This document shows positions 34,715 to 45,121 of a stretch of DNA of 64,000 nucleotides, piece by piece. Position 1 is the stretch's first letter. Every line of letters starts with the position of its first letter. The translations under genes and the position numbers were made by a program. Under the pieces are notes generated by a model. The model saw nothing but the letters and a program-made list of their open reading frames with translations, was not told the DNA's origin and made no database searches. Where the stretch lies: the NCBI GenBank assembly GCA_036489975.1, contig DASXES010000079.1, positions 4,044 through 68,043 on the forward strand, given 5' to 3'. The stretch comes from Roseiarcus sp036489975. GTDB lineage: Bacteria; Pseudomonadota; Alphaproteobacteria; Rhizobiales; Beijerinckiaceae.

Positions 34715-35920
34715 TCAGCGGGCCATGAACCCGATCGCCGCAGCGTTGGCGATGTCGATGAAGAAGGCCGAGACCAGCGGCAGGATGATGAAGGCCCGCG
34801 CGCAGGCGCCGTGCAGCTTGGTCACCGCCGTCATATTGGCGATCGCGGTCGGGGTCGCGCCGAGGCTGACGCCAGTGAAGCCCGCGGAGATCACGGCGGC
34901 CTGATAATCGCCGCCCATCGCCGGGAAGACGACGAAGACGATGTAGGCGACCGCCGCGATCGTCTGGAGCGCCAGCACGACGACCAGCGCGAGCCCGAGC
35001 CCGCCGAGCGTCCAGAGCTGCATGCTCATCAGCGACATCGCCAGAAAGACATTGAGCGACAGGTCGGAGATGAGCGCGAGCGCGCGGGTTCGCGTCGGCC
35101 ATTCGAGGCTGGGAAGAAGGCGCGGAACGGTGTTGGTGGCGACGATGCCGACGAGGAGGCAAATGACGAACAGCGGTAGCTTGACGCCTGTCTCCGCCAC
35201 CACCTCGTCCAGCGCATAGCCGATCAGGATCACCGCGTTGAGGACGAGCAGCGTGCGCAGAAGGGCGACATGGCTGAGGTCGTCGGCGGCCTTGCCGCCC
35301 GGATCGTCGGGCAGGCCCACGACGGGATCGGGCGCCAAAGGTCCGCTCAGACGATGCCGCGCAATGAGAAAGCCGGCGATCGGACCGCCGACCAGACTCG
35401 CGAGGACCAGGCCGAGCGTCGCGGTCGCGATGCCGACTTCGAGCGCATTGGCGATGCCGAACCGCTCGGTGATGATCGGCGCCCAGGCAATGGTGGTGCC
35501 GTGGCCGCCGATGAGCGAGGCGGAGCCGACGAAGGGCGTGATCCCATGGGGCAGGCCGAGCGCGGCGACGCTGCCGGCGGCGATCAGATTCTGGATCAGG
35601 AGATAGACCAGGGTCAGAGCAAGCAGGACAAGGAGGGGACGGCCACCGGAAATGAGGTCGCCGAGCCTCGCGTTGAGGCCGATGCCGGTGAAGAAATAGA
35701 GCAGCAGCATGTCGCGCGCGTCGAGCGTGAAGCTGATCTCGACGCCAAGCCCGGCATAGGCGATCAGCGTCGCCGCGGCCGCCAGGAGACCGCCCGTCAC
35801 CGGCTCGGGAATGTTCCAGCGCCTGAGCGGCTCGATCAGGCGATTGAGCTCTGCGCCAGCGAAGAACACCAGAATGGCGATCGTGAACGTGAGCAGCCCG
35901 GGAACGTGAATCGCCGTCAT
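34715..35920 (-). CDS. gltS: Sodium/glutamate symporter
   Basis: This 401-residue inner-membrane transporter is of the GltS (ESS) family and imports glutamate with Na+. About ten helices are visible in two inverted halves. Conserved re-entrant segments include HGTTIAWAPIITERFGIANA in the first half and GFTGVSLGATPTAIANMTAV in the second, both typical of GltS. The glutaminase gene lies 46 bases upstream on the same strand, which links glutamine hydrolysis with glutamate transport. Confidence 0.93.
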   Translation of the reverse strand: MTAIHVPGLLTFTIAILVFFAGAELNRLIEPLRRWNIPEPVTGGLLAAAATLIAYAGLGVEISFTLDARDMLLLYFFTGIGLNARLGDLISGGRPLLVLLALTLVYLLIQNLIAAGSVAALGLPHGITPFVGSASLIGGHGTTIAWAPIITERFGIANALEVGIATATLGLVLASLVGGPIAGFLIARHRLSGPLAPDPVVGLPDDPGGKAADDLSHVALLRTLLVLNAVILIGYALDEVVAETGVKLPLFVICLLVGIVATNTVPRLLPSLEWPTRTRALALISDLSLNVFLAMSLMSMQLWTLGGLGLALVVVLALQTIAAVAYIVFVVFPAMGGDYQAAVISAGFTGVSLGATPTAIANMTAVTKLHGACARAFIILPLVSAFFIDIANAAAIGFMAR

Positions 35921-35966
35921 CGTGAGTGAGCCCGCGCGCAGCCCGGCGCAAAGACGCCGGCGGATT

Positions 35967-36971
35967 TCATGGCTCCGCCTGCGAGGCGAACAGGCTGAGG
36001 CCCAGGCGCTCCGAAAGAAAGCGCGCAGCCAGGCGCCCCTTGACGCTGTTGCCCGCTTCGTCGAGCCGCGGCGCGAAGGCGCCGAATCCGCCCTTGCCCG
36101 GCGAGACGGTCACGATCCCGCCGCCGATCCCGCTCTTGCCGGGCAGACCCACGTCGTAGAGCCAGTCCCCCGATGTTTCATAAAGGCCAGCCGTCGCCAT
36201 GACCGCGAGGGTGAACTTGCAGCTCTCGGCGTCGACCACGCGCTTGCCTGTCAGCGGATTGACGCCGCCGTCGGCGAGGGTTGCGCCCATGACGGCGAGA
36301 TCCTTCGCTGTCACGTCAAGCGAACATTGCATCGTATAGAGCGCGACCGCGTCGGCCGGATCGATAGCGATCCGCCCATAATTCAGAAGCAATTGGCCGA
36401 TCGCCTGATTGCGTGAATTGCTTTGGCTCGCCGAGGCGAGGATCGCCTCGTTCATGGCGAGCGCGCGGCCAGCGAATCGAGACAGGCCATCGAGAATGAA
36501 CCGCCACTTTTCCTCGAGCGTGGAGCCGGGCGCGAGGCTGGTCGTGGCGATCGCGCCGGAATTGACCATTGGGTTCGTTTTGCCATTCTCGCCGCGTTCG
36601 ACGGCCATGAGGGAGTTGAACGGCAGGCCTGTTGCATTGACGCCCACGCGCTTCCGCGCGGCTTCCGCGCCCAGGACCTGCAAGATAAGCGCGAACACGA
36701 ACGGCTTCGACACGCTCATGATGGCGAATGGAGCGTCCCAGTCGCCGCTCGCGTAAGAAGCGCCGTTGACGCCGACCACGCAGAGACCGAACAGATCTTC
36801 CGGAACCTTCGCCAGCGCCGGGTAGATATCGGAGACCCGCCCGTCCCTGTCCGCCCTGAAGCGCTCATGGGCTTCCGACACCAGGACCCGCACAATCTCC
36901 GGAGACGGGAGACGCCCGGTCGAGACAAAGCGCGGTTCGACAGAGGCGTCAGTGGACACTTCGGAAGTCAC
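35967..36971 (-). CDS. glsA: Glutaminase
   Basis: This 334-residue serine-dependent beta-lactamase-like enzyme hydrolyses glutamine to glutamate and ammonia. The catalytic Ser-x-x-Lys is in FAIMSVSKPFVFALI near residue 83, followed by EKGxxxNPMVNSGAI-type residues (GENGKTNPMVNSGAIATT) and DVTAKDLAVMGATLADGG. Start GTG 36971 has GAGGAG 6 bases upstream; the longer frame shadows the transglutaminase gene. It probably forms an operon with gltS. Together they could supply glutamate or counter acid, as glutaminase does in enteric bacteria. Confidence 0.93.
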   Translation of the reverse strand: MTSEVSTDASVEPRFVSTGRLPSPEIVRVLVSEAHERFRADRDGRVSDIYPALAKVPEDLFGLCVVGVNGASYASGDWDAPFAIMSVSKPFVFALILQVLGAEAARKRVGVNATGLPFNSLMAVERGENGKTNPMVNSGAIATTSLAPGSTLEEKWRFILDGLSRFAGRALAMNEAILASASQSNSRNQAIGQLLLNYGRIAIDPADAVALYTMQCSLDVTAKDLAVMGATLADGGVNPLTGKRVVDAESCKFTLAVMATAGLYETSGDWLYDVGLPGKSGIGGGIVTVSPGKGGFGAFAPRLDEAGNSVKGRLAARFLSERLGLSLFASQAEP

Positions 36972-36996
36972 CGCTTGCTCCTCGCGCCGCGCCAGA

Positions 36997-37881
36997 TCAG
37001 ATCGGCGCGCCGCGGACCGAAACGTCCACATTGAGCCCGATCGGATCGTCGGCGGCGCCGACATAGCCTCCCGAAACGGGCAGCGCTTGCGTTGCGGACC
37101 GGGCGACGCCGACACGAACGAGGTTGGCGCCGGCGACCAAGCCGTTGGTCGGATCGTATTCCACCCATCCCGCTCCCGGCAAATAGACGTTGCACCACGC
37201 ATGCGTGCTGCCGCCGCCGCGCGTCGTTCCCGAGGTGTCGTCGTAGAGGTAGCCGGTGACGAAGCGCGTCGCGACGCCAAAGGAGCGCAGCGCCTCCATC
37301 ATCAGCACGGCGAAATCGCGACACGTGCCGGATCCGAGCCCAATCGTCTCGGTCGCCGTTTGCGTGCCTTGCTCGTGTCGAGCGCCGTAGCGAAATTCAG
37401 CCTTGATGGCGTGCGTCATCGTCTCGAGGACCGCAAGCGTGCGGTTCTCGCCCCTGGTCGCGACGAAGCGGCGAGCCCAAGCGTCGACCGTTCCGTCCGG
37501 ATCCGGCTCCTGCCGGTCGATGAGGCTCTTAAGGTCCGGCAGCTCATCGGCGTCGTAGGCGAAGGGCAGCGTCTGAGCGCCGGGGTCGAGGCTATAGACC
37601 GGCAAGGGAGGTCCATCGGGATGATGGATCAGATCGAGGGTGGAGACGATGCTGAGGCGCTTCGTCCGCAAGTCCTCGGGCCATTCGAGAAAACAGATCG
37701 AATTGTCGAAAGGGTCGTGGGTCCAATGAACCAGCGATGGCTTCGGATCGACTTCGAGAGCGGCATGGTTCAGATGCAAATCATGGCTGTCGTCAGGCCG
37801 CAGCATCAGGCGGTGACGCATGAGGCCGACCGGATTGCGGTAGGCGTATTCGGTCGAATGAACGATGCTGATCCTAGCCAC
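36997..37881 (-). CDS. Transglutaminase-like cysteine-protease-fold protein
   Basis: This 294-residue protein starts at GTG 37881 with AAGGGG upstream. An N-terminal beta domain (HSTEYAYRNPVGLMRHRLMLRP) precedes the transglutaminase core, in which the catalytic triad is Cys in LGSGTCRDFAVLMMEALRS, His in GGGSTHAWCNVYL and Asp in VEYDPTNG. Bacterial proteins of this type are thought to act as peptidases or amidases, not as cross-linkers. It is 25 bases upstream of glsA, so co-expression is likely, but the biochemical link is unclear. Confidence 0.9.
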   Translation of the reverse strand: MARISIVHSTEYAYRNPVGLMRHRLMLRPDDSHDLHLNHAALEVDPKPSLVHWTHDPFDNSICFLEWPEDLRTKRLSIVSTLDLIHHPDGPPLPVYSLDPGAQTLPFAYDADELPDLKSLIDRQEPDPDGTVDAWARRFVATRGENRTLAVLETMTHAIKAEFRYGARHEQGTQTATETIGLGSGTCRDFAVLMMEALRSFGVATRFVTGYLYDDTSGTTRGGGSTHAWCNVYLPGAGWVEYDPTNGLVAGANLVRVGVARSATQALPVSGGYVGAADDPIGLNVDVSVRGAPI

Positions 37882-37984
37882 GGCGCCCCTTAGCAGATAT
37901 TTTGGCCCATCGTCGGAGCAACGATCACCAGGCCGCGCGGCCCGAGTTTCCTGCTCTACGGATTCCTGCCGTGGCGCAGCGCAT

Positions 37985-38434
37985 TCACTCCGGCGGCACG
38001 ACGCCTTTCTTGAAGATGAAGCAGCCGTAAAAGCGCCGTTCGCCGGTGGGCACGATGGCGAAAGCGCCTTTCGCGCGCTCGTAGAAAGCGAAACGTTCGA
38101 CGCCGAGCAGCGGCGCGTGCTTGCCCGCGGCGGCATCGACGGCCTGCTGCACCTCGCGCTGCACCGGCGGCACGGCGTCGGGATCGCCGACGATTTCCAT
38201 GCGGCACGCAGGATCAGGCACGAAAGTGTCGAGCGGCATCACCGACAAGATCGCCTCGACCGCGCGCGCCGCGTTGACGCCGGCAAGCGGGATCGGCTCG
38301 CCAATCACGGTGGACATTGCGACCGAGGCGGCGGGAAAGTTGGTGTCGCAGACGACGATCTCGTCGCCGTGTCCCATCCGTCGCAAGGCGTAGAGCAAGT
38401 CCGCCGTGAGCACCGGATCGATCCCCCAGAGCAT
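37985..38434 (-). CDS. FucU/RbsD-type sugar mutarotase
   Basis: This 149-residue protein of the RbsD/FucU family interconverts anomeric forms of sugars. Conserved elements are the N-terminal WGIDPVLTADLLYALRRMGHGDEIVVCDTNFPA and the C-terminal RRFYGCFIFKKGVV. The overall length and the KGAFAIVPTGERRFYG region resemble L-fucose mutarotase FucU more than RbsD. It is divergent from the sugar ABC permease gene (296 bases), whose imported sugar is probably its substrate. Confidence 0.88.
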   Translation of the reverse strand: MLWGIDPVLTADLLYALRRMGHGDEIVVCDTNFPAASVAMSTVIGEPIPLAGVNAARAVEAILSVMPLDTFVPDPACRMEIVGDPDAVPPVQREVQQAVDAAAGKHAPLLGVERFAFYERAKGAFAIVPTGERRFYGCFIFKKGVVPPE

Positions 38435-38729
38435 GATTTTCCCTCCCGTCGGCCTCTAGTCTTGGAGGCCGACGATAGCGGGATTTTTCAAACTTGGCGA
38501 ATGCCGGGCGTCGCAGTCTCGGCGCGTGGTCGGGCTGTGCTTGACAACGCGATTGATCCATCAATAGCCTCGGCGTAACGCCGATCGTGGAGCGCGTCGG
38601 CCAGCTACGACCGCAAAATACGCGGGCGACCAGGGGGAACGCTCATGTTCACGCTTCGCCGCCGACGCGGCGGGTTTCTGGGCTTTCGCCCCGCCGGGCT
38701 TTCCATGAGTCAATGCTATCCTGCCGATC

Positions 38730-39749
38730 GTGGCGGCTGCGCTCTCCGGAAAGAGCGGGACCGTGTCCGCGCAGGCTGAAATCGCCGCGGCTCCCGCGCG
38801 CCGCTTCGGAATTGTGAGGCTTGGTCAGCCCGCGGCGATCACGCTTGCGGTTCTTATCATTTGCGTCGTGATGGCTCTGATCTCGGAGCCGTTCCGCAGC
38901 TACGACAATCTCTACAATGACAGCCGCAACTTCGCCTTCGTCGCCATCATGGGCATGGGGCAGATGCTGGTGATCATCACCGGCGGCATCGATCTGTCGG
39001 TCGGATCCGTCATGGGACTCGTCGGCATCGTAACCGGGCTCACGCTCCAGGCCGGCTATCCGCTATGGATCGGGGCCGGAGCCGGGATGGGCGTTGCGCT
39101 CATCTGTGGCCTCATCAATGGGTATGCGATCGCAAGGTTCAAGCTGTCGCCCTTCGTCGTCACACTGATCATGCTGTCGGTGGCGCGCAGCCAGGCGCTG
39201 ATCGTGTCGAACAACAAAATGGTCTACCAGTTCGGCCCGGACGAGAAGCTCTTCAACGCGCTCGGCGGCGGCAGTCTCTTCGGCATACCATCGGTCGTCA
39301 TCGCGATGGGGCTGATTGCGATCGTCCTCTCGATTGTCCTCGCCAACACGAGCTGGGGCCGCTACGTCTACGCCATCGGCGGCAACGAGCAGGCGGCGCT
39401 GTTGACCGGCATACCGGTCGTGCCGGTCAAGGTCTCCGTTTATGTCATCAGCAGCCTCTCGGCTGGAGTCGCCGCCATTCTGATGGTTGGATGGCTCGGG
39501 TCCGTCACCAACGGCCTCGGCGTCGGCTACGAGCTGCAGGTGATCGCCGCAACGGTCATCGGCGGCACCGACCTCATGGGCGGCTATGGCGTTCCTTATG
39601 CGGCGGTGATCGGCGCCGCGCTCATTGAAATCGTGCGCAACGCGCTCTTGCTCGCCGGGGTCGATCCCTATTGGCAGGGCACCTTCGTCGGTCTCATCAT
39701 CGCGGGTGCGTTGCTGCTCGAGCGGGCGCGCCGAATGCCCGCGGAATAA
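38730..39749 (+). CDS. Sugar ABC transporter permease (RbsC family)
   Basis: This 339-residue inner-membrane permease starts at GTG 38730. About eight to ten helices are present. Diagnostic segments are GMGQMLVIITGGIDLSVGSVMGL near residue 75, FVVTLIMLSVARS near 145, VYAIGGNEQAALLTGIPV (the EAA-like coupling loop) near 212 and ATVIGGTDLMGGYGVPYAAVIGA near 272. The family imports ribose, xylose and other monosaccharides. No ATP-binding subunit lies next to it, only the binding protein downstream. Confidence 0.92.
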   Translation: MAAALSGKSGTVSAQAEIAAAPARRFGIVRLGQPAAITLAVLIICVVMALISEPFRSYDNLYNDSRNFAFVAIMGMGQMLVIITGGIDLSVGSVMGLVGIVTGLTLQAGYPLWIGAGAGMGVALICGLINGYAIARFKLSPFVVTLIMLSVARSQALIVSNNKMVYQFGPDEKLFNALGGGSLFGIPSVVIAMGLIAIVLSIVLANTSWGRYVYAIGGNEQAALLTGIPVVPVKVSVYVISSLSAGVAAILMVGWLGSVTNGLGVGYELQVIAATVIGGTDLMGGYGVPYAAVIGAALIEIVRNALLLAGVDPYWQGTFVGLIIAGALLLERARRMPAE

Positions 39750-39794
39750 TCTCCGTCTGCAACAACGCAGGGGACGAAAAAAGGAGGAAAGTCC

Positions 39795-40748
39795 ATGAGG
39801 ATAACGAGTCTTGTCGCTCTCGCCGCCCTGATCGGGGTGGCCCAACCGATGACAGCCGAAGCCAAGGACAAGGTCTTCGCCCTCGTTCCGAAGGCGATGA
39901 ACAATCCGTTCTTCGACCAGGCGCGCGACGGCTGCATGAAGGCGGCGAAGGAGATCGGCGGCGTGCAGTGCCTGTTCATCGGCCCGGCCGACGCCACCGA
40001 GCAGGAACAGGTGCAGGTCGTCCAGGACCTCATCACCAAGCATGTCGACGGTATTGGCGTTTCGGCGGCCAACGCTCCCGCGATCGCCAAGGTGCTCGCC
40101 CGCGCCAAGGAAGCCAAGATCCCGGTGGTCACCTGGGACAGCGACCTGCTGCCGGCCGACAAGGGACTGCGCGCAAGCTATATCGGCACGGTCAACGAGG
40201 AGGTCGGCAAAGCGGTAGCCAAGCAGGCGATGGCGCTGAAGCCGAACGGCGGCACGTATTGCATCCAGACCGGCGGACCGGCCGCAGCCAACATGAACGA
40301 TCGCATCAAGGGCATGACCGAGACGCTGCCGGCCGACAAGTGGAAGCAGGTCGCGGGTTGCCCGCTTTACAATAATGATGATTTCCCGCTGTCGATCACC
40401 CAACTCACCGATCTTTTGGCCAAATATCCGAAGATCGACGCCGTCCTCGACGCCGGCGGCGCTCCGCAGATGGAAGTGAAGGCCTATAAGGAGCTCATGA
40501 GCAAGTACAAAGATCGGCTCGACAAGAAAGAGCTGGTTATGCTGTTCGTCGAGACGCTGCCGATGCAGATGGATGATCTGAAGGCGGGCTTGAGCGACGG
40601 GCAGGTCGGACAGCGGCCATTCGAGATGGGCTATAAGGCGATCTATCTCCTCAACGATCTGACGCAGGGCAAGTCCGTTCCCGATCCGGTGACGATCGGC
40701 CTCGACGTCTGCACGCCGGAGACCATCGCCACCTGCAAGAAGCAGTAG
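39795..40748 (+). CDS. Periplasmic sugar-binding protein of the ABC importer
   Basis: This 317-residue protein has a strong ribosome site (AAGGAGGAAA) and a signal peptide (SLVALAALIGVAQPMTAEA). The mature part has the Peripla_BP_4 fold of ribose-binding-like proteins: VPKAMNNPFFDQARDGC, VDGIGVSAANAPAI, IPVVTWDSDLLPADKG, SYIGTVNEEVGKAVAKQAM. Several cysteine pairs suggest disulfides. It is 45 bases behind the permease. The ligand is not identifiable from sequence; the FucU-like neighbour hints at a hexose or deoxyhexose. Confidence 0.92.
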   Translation: MRITSLVALAALIGVAQPMTAEAKDKVFALVPKAMNNPFFDQARDGCMKAAKEIGGVQCLFIGPADATEQEQVQVVQDLITKHVDGIGVSAANAPAIAKVLARAKEAKIPVVTWDSDLLPADKGLRASYIGTVNEEVGKAVAKQAMALKPNGGTYCIQTGGPAAANMNDRIKGMTETLPADKWKQVAGCPLYNNDDFPLSITQLTDLLAKYPKIDAVLDAGGAPQMEVKAYKELMSKYKDRLDKKELVMLFVETLPMQMDDLKAGLSDGQVGQRPFEMGYKAIYLLNDLTQGKSVPDPVTIGLDVCTPETIATCKKQ

Positions 40749-40756
40749 CGGCGCAA

Positions 40757-40779
40757 GGGCGCAGGCGTCGCCTGCGCCC
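40757..40779. terminator. Perfect GC-rich hairpin between convergent genes
   Basis: GGGCGCAGGC (40757-40766) pairs completely with GCCTGCGCCC (40770-40779) around GTC. It starts 8 bases after the binding-protein stop and 5 bases before the end of the convergent dehydrogenase gene, so it can serve both. No T-tract is present. Confidence 0.55.
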
Positions 40780-40783
40780 CGCC

Positions 40784-41724
40784 TCAATAGCCGCGCCGGC
40801 GATCGACGGCGTGGGCGAGCGGCTCGCCGCATTCGTAGGCCTCGATCTGCCGGGCGACGAACGCAGCGATCGCTTGCGGCGAGGACACCGCCGCGTTGTG
40901 TGGGCTCACATAGGTGGCGGGGTGGGTCCATAGCCGCGAATCCCTCGGCAGCGGCTCGTGTTCGAACACGTCGAGCGAAGCCCCATGAAGCGCGCCGGAA
41001 TCGAGCGCTGCGAGGATGTCGGCTTCGACCTGGAGGCCGCCGCGTCCGGCGTTGATGAGGACCGGGCCGCCGAGCGGACCGCCCTGTCTGAGCTGAGAGA
41101 GCAGCGACGCGTCGACGATTCCGCGCGTGGCGTCGGTCAGCGGCAGCAGCACGACGAGCATGTCGGTTTGCTCAAGCAGACGCTTCAAGCCCTCCGCGCC
41201 GGAAAAGCAGGCGATTCCGGGCAGCGACTTCGGGCTTAAGCTAAAGCCCGCGACCTTGAAGCCCAGCGCCTTCAGCTTCAAGGCGGCGTCCTGGCCCAGG
41301 ACGCCGAGCCCGAGCACGCCGACCTGGACGTCGGCAGCTCTGGGCTGATCGTCGTCGTCCGTCCACACGCGCTCACGCTGCTGGCGTTCGTAGCGGCGCA
41401 ATTGCCTTAAGTGGACCAGCGCATGCATGGCCACCCACTCGCTCATGCGCTCGGTCAGATCGGGATCGACGATCCGCACGATCGGCTTATCCGGCAGCGC
41501 CGGATCGGCGAAGACGTGATCGACGCCAGCGCCGAGCGAGAAGATCGCCTGAAGGTTGGGAAGATCCCTGAGCGCGCCCGGCGGATGGCGCCAGGTCACC
41601 GCATAGCGGATGGCGGCTCGGTCGAACGGCTCGCCGAGCGTCGAAATCGAATGGGACGGCAAAAGCGATTCCAGCGCGCGGCGCCAGGGCGTCGGGTCCC
41701 AGCCGGAAACGGCGATGAGCAGGC

Positions 41725-41728
<4 letters not shown>
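40784..41728 (-). CDS. D-2-hydroxyacid dehydrogenase, GhrA-like
   Basis: This 314-residue NAD(P)-dependent enzyme resembles glyoxylate/hydroxypyruvate reductase A. FSLGAGVDHVF near residue 65 precedes the cofactor motif GVLGLGVLGQDAALKLKALG near 137. Catalytic Arg, Glu and His are in INAGRGGLQVE, DVFEHEPLP and HPATYVSPHNAA. The gene overlaps thymidine phosphorylase by 4 bases. Why a hydroxyacid dehydrogenase belongs to a nucleoside operon is unclear; it may deal with products of the pentose moiety. Confidence 0.9.
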
Positions 41729-43049
<1,321 letters not shown>

Positions 43050-43053
<4 letters not shown>

Positions 43054-43871
43054 GCCGCTTGTGAGCGATAGGAACGGATGAAGCCGCGCAGAAGGCGCTT
43101 GAAGCGGTCGGCGGCTTCATGTGCGACGGCCTGCGTCTCCTCATGGCTTGGGTCGCCGCCGGCGAGACCCGCCGCATAGTTGGTGACGACCGAGACCGCG
43201 GCGCAGCGCAAGCCCGCGCGGCGGCCCAGGATCACCTCGGGCGCGGTCGACATGCCGACGAGATCGGCCCCCAGGATGCGGGCTGCGCGAATCTCGGCCG
43301 GCGTCTCGAAGCTCGGCCCGGAAAACCACATGTAGACGCCCTCGTTGAGCTCGACGCCGGCGCTTTGCGCCGCGTGGCGCAACTGCGCGAGCAGCGCCCC
43401 GTCATAGGCTTTGGTCAGCGGCACGAAACGATCGGCGCCCGCATGGCCGATCAGCGGGTTCGTCCCGGAAAAGTTGATATGATCGGTGATCGCGACCAGC
43501 GACGGCGGGCGCCATGCCTCGTTGAGGCCGCCAGCCGCATTGGTCAAGAGCAGCGCTTCGCCGCCGAGCGCGCGGAACGAATCGATCGCAACCCGCATCG
43601 CGCCCGGATCGCCGCGCTCGTAATAATGGCCGCGGCCCTGAAACAGCGCCACGCGCTCGCCCTCGATCATACCCACCACCAGCCGTCCCGCATGGCCCTC
43701 CACGGATGGGACAGGGAAGCCGGGAATGTCGATGTACGAGATGGCGACCGCCTCGCGCGCCTCGTCGGCGAAAGCCCCGAGACCCGAGCCGAGCACGATC
43801 GCAAGCGGAGGCAGGGAATCGAGGCCGTGGGCCTTCAGCGCCGCAATCGCCGCGTCCGAGTCTGTCTTCAT
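43050..43871 (-). CDS. Purine-nucleoside phosphorylase (trimeric type)
   Basis: This 273-residue enzyme phosphorolyses purine nucleosides. It has LAIVLGSGLGAFADE near residue 23, the phosphate site QGRGHYYERGDP near 78, LLTNAAGGLNEAWRPPSLVAITDHINFSGTNPL (about 107-139), FSGPSFETPAEIRAARILGADLVGMSTAPEVI near 183 and VTNYAAGLAGG, where the Asn indicates preference for 6-oxopurines. It is the first gene of the salvage operon and is read divergently from the peroxiredoxin gene. Confidence 0.93.
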
Positions 43872-43958
43872 GCCCGCTGCTTAAGCCTGTATCGGGTCGA
43901 AATGAAGCATTCTGCGCGGCGACGCACGTTTGTCCAGGTCGACACCCGGCGCCCCGCG

Positions 43959-44009
43959 CTTTACGCGCCAGGCGCCTTTACGGGCCAAGCGTCTTTACGG
44001 GCCAAGCGC
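43959..44009. repeat. Three tandem 17-bp repeats
   Basis: Units 43959-43975, 43976-43992 and 43993-44009 follow CTTTACG(C/G)GCCA(G/A)GCG(C/T) without gaps. The last two differ at one base. They lie between the divergent purine phosphorylase and peroxiredoxin genes, 72 bases before the latter's start, so they could be a regulator binding array or a slippage-prone repeat. Confidence 0.85.
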
Positions 44010-44080
44010 CCGTCGTCTAGTCTCTGCCCCGCGCCCGCGTCCGTGGGCCGCCCTTGCCCTGCAACCGAGGACCGCGCCCC

Positions 44081-44569
44081 ATGACCATCAAAGTCGGCGA
44101 TCGCCTGCCCAACATCACCGTCCGTCTGGTCACCCCCGACGGGCCGAAGCCGGTGGAGACGAAGGATTACTTCGCCGGCAAAAAGGTCGTGCTGTTCGGC
44201 TTGCCTGGCGCCTTCACGCCGACCTGCCACAAGAACCACCTGCCCGGCTTCATCGTCAGCGAGGCCGCGTTAAAGGCCAAGGGAGTTGACGCGATCGCCA
44301 TGACCGCGGTCAACGACCATTTCGTGCTTCAGGCCTGGTCGGACGCAACGGGCGCCAAGGGCCATATCGACTTTCTCGCCGATGGCGCCGGCGATTTCGC
44401 CAAGGCCCTCGGCCTCGACTTCGACGCTTCCGCCGGAGGCCTCGGCGTCCGCTCCAAGCGCTATGCGATGCTGGTCGACGATGGGGTGGTCAAGCAACTC
44501 AATATCGAGCCCAAGCCCGGCGAAGCCGACGTTTCCAGCGCCGCGCATCTTCTCGAGCAGATGAAATAG
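44081..44569 (+). CDS. Peroxiredoxin (Prx5-like)
   Basis: This 162-residue cytosolic thiol peroxidase reduces H2O2 and organic peroxides. The peroxidatic Cys is in PGAFTPTCHKNHLPGF near residue 48. VDAIAMTAVNDHFVLQAW and the C-terminal YAMLVDDGVVKQLNIEPKPGE are typical of the Prx5/AhpE-like redoxin subgroup. Start ATG 44081 gives MTIKVGDRLPN, the usual family start. No second conserved resolving Cys is visible, so it may use glutathione or glutaredoxin. Confidence 0.94.
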   Translation: MTIKVGDRLPNITVRLVTPDGPKPVETKDYFAGKKVVLFGLPGAFTPTCHKNHLPGFIVSEAALKAKGVDAIAMTAVNDHFVLQAWSDATGAKGHIDFLADGAGDFAKALGLDFDASAGGLGVRSKRYAMLVDDGVVKQLNIEPKPGEADVSSAAHLLEQMK

Positions 44570-44719
44570 GGTTCACGCCCGGACGAAGCGGACGCCAGCT
44601 TTCGACCGTTGGCGCCCAGGGAATTGGCGCGACCGCAACGACGCTGGGGTCGACGCTAGGCGCCCGATGATCGGCGTCGTCGAAGGCCTGCGGAGTCAAA
44701 CGAGCCACTTGTCGAATCA

Positions 44720-45121
44720 TCAGTGCTTGCGGTTTTGAGACTCCACGATTCCCCTGGCGTTTACTTCGTAGATGTCCGCGCCTTCGATATAAACGAACGC
44801 ACAGTGCTCACCGCCGCTTCCCTCCCGGTGACAGAATTGGTCTCCCTTCACGCGCGCCGTTCCTGAAAAGCTCCCGCTCTTGCCGCCGAGGGTGTATGTC
44901 CCGTGGTGCGAGTGCGCTCTCAGATCGTAGGTGTCGGTTCCAGTCAGCGATTGCTTCATTGTGTAATTGTTGAAATTAACCGTCGCGCCGTCATAGAGCG
45001 CCGTGATTTCTTTGCCCGGAAGCTTTTTCGCCGAAGCCGGCAGCGCCGGGGCGCCTTCCGCGAAAGCTGCATTTGAGAGTGATGCGACGGCGAGCAGACT
45101 CGCCCAAACGGCCATGCGCAT
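44720..45121 (-). CDS. Small secreted protein, hypothetical
   Basis: This 133-residue protein has a signal peptide (AVWASLLAVASLSNAAFA). The mature part has ITALYDGATVNFNNYTMKQSL, then HHGTYTLGGKSGSFSGTARV and QFCHREGSGGEHCAFVYIEGADIYEVN. The two cysteines in C-x8-C could form a disulfide. The pattern 'G.T....DG....W....CHR...G..HC..VY' resembles small secreted proteins of rhizobia without known function. It stands alone between two unrelated genes. Confidence 0.8.
   Translation of the reverse strand: MRMAVWASLLAVASLSNAAFAEGAPALPASAKKLPGKEITALYDGATVNFNNYTMKQSLTGTDTYDLRAHSHHGTYTLGGKSGSFSGTARVKGDQFCHREGSGGEHCAFVYIEGADIYEVNARGIVESQNRKH

Noticed and set aside
39063..40931. 622-codon minus-strand frame over the ABC permease and binding protein
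   Set aside because: It lies opposite two strongly conserved genes and its translation has no family motif.
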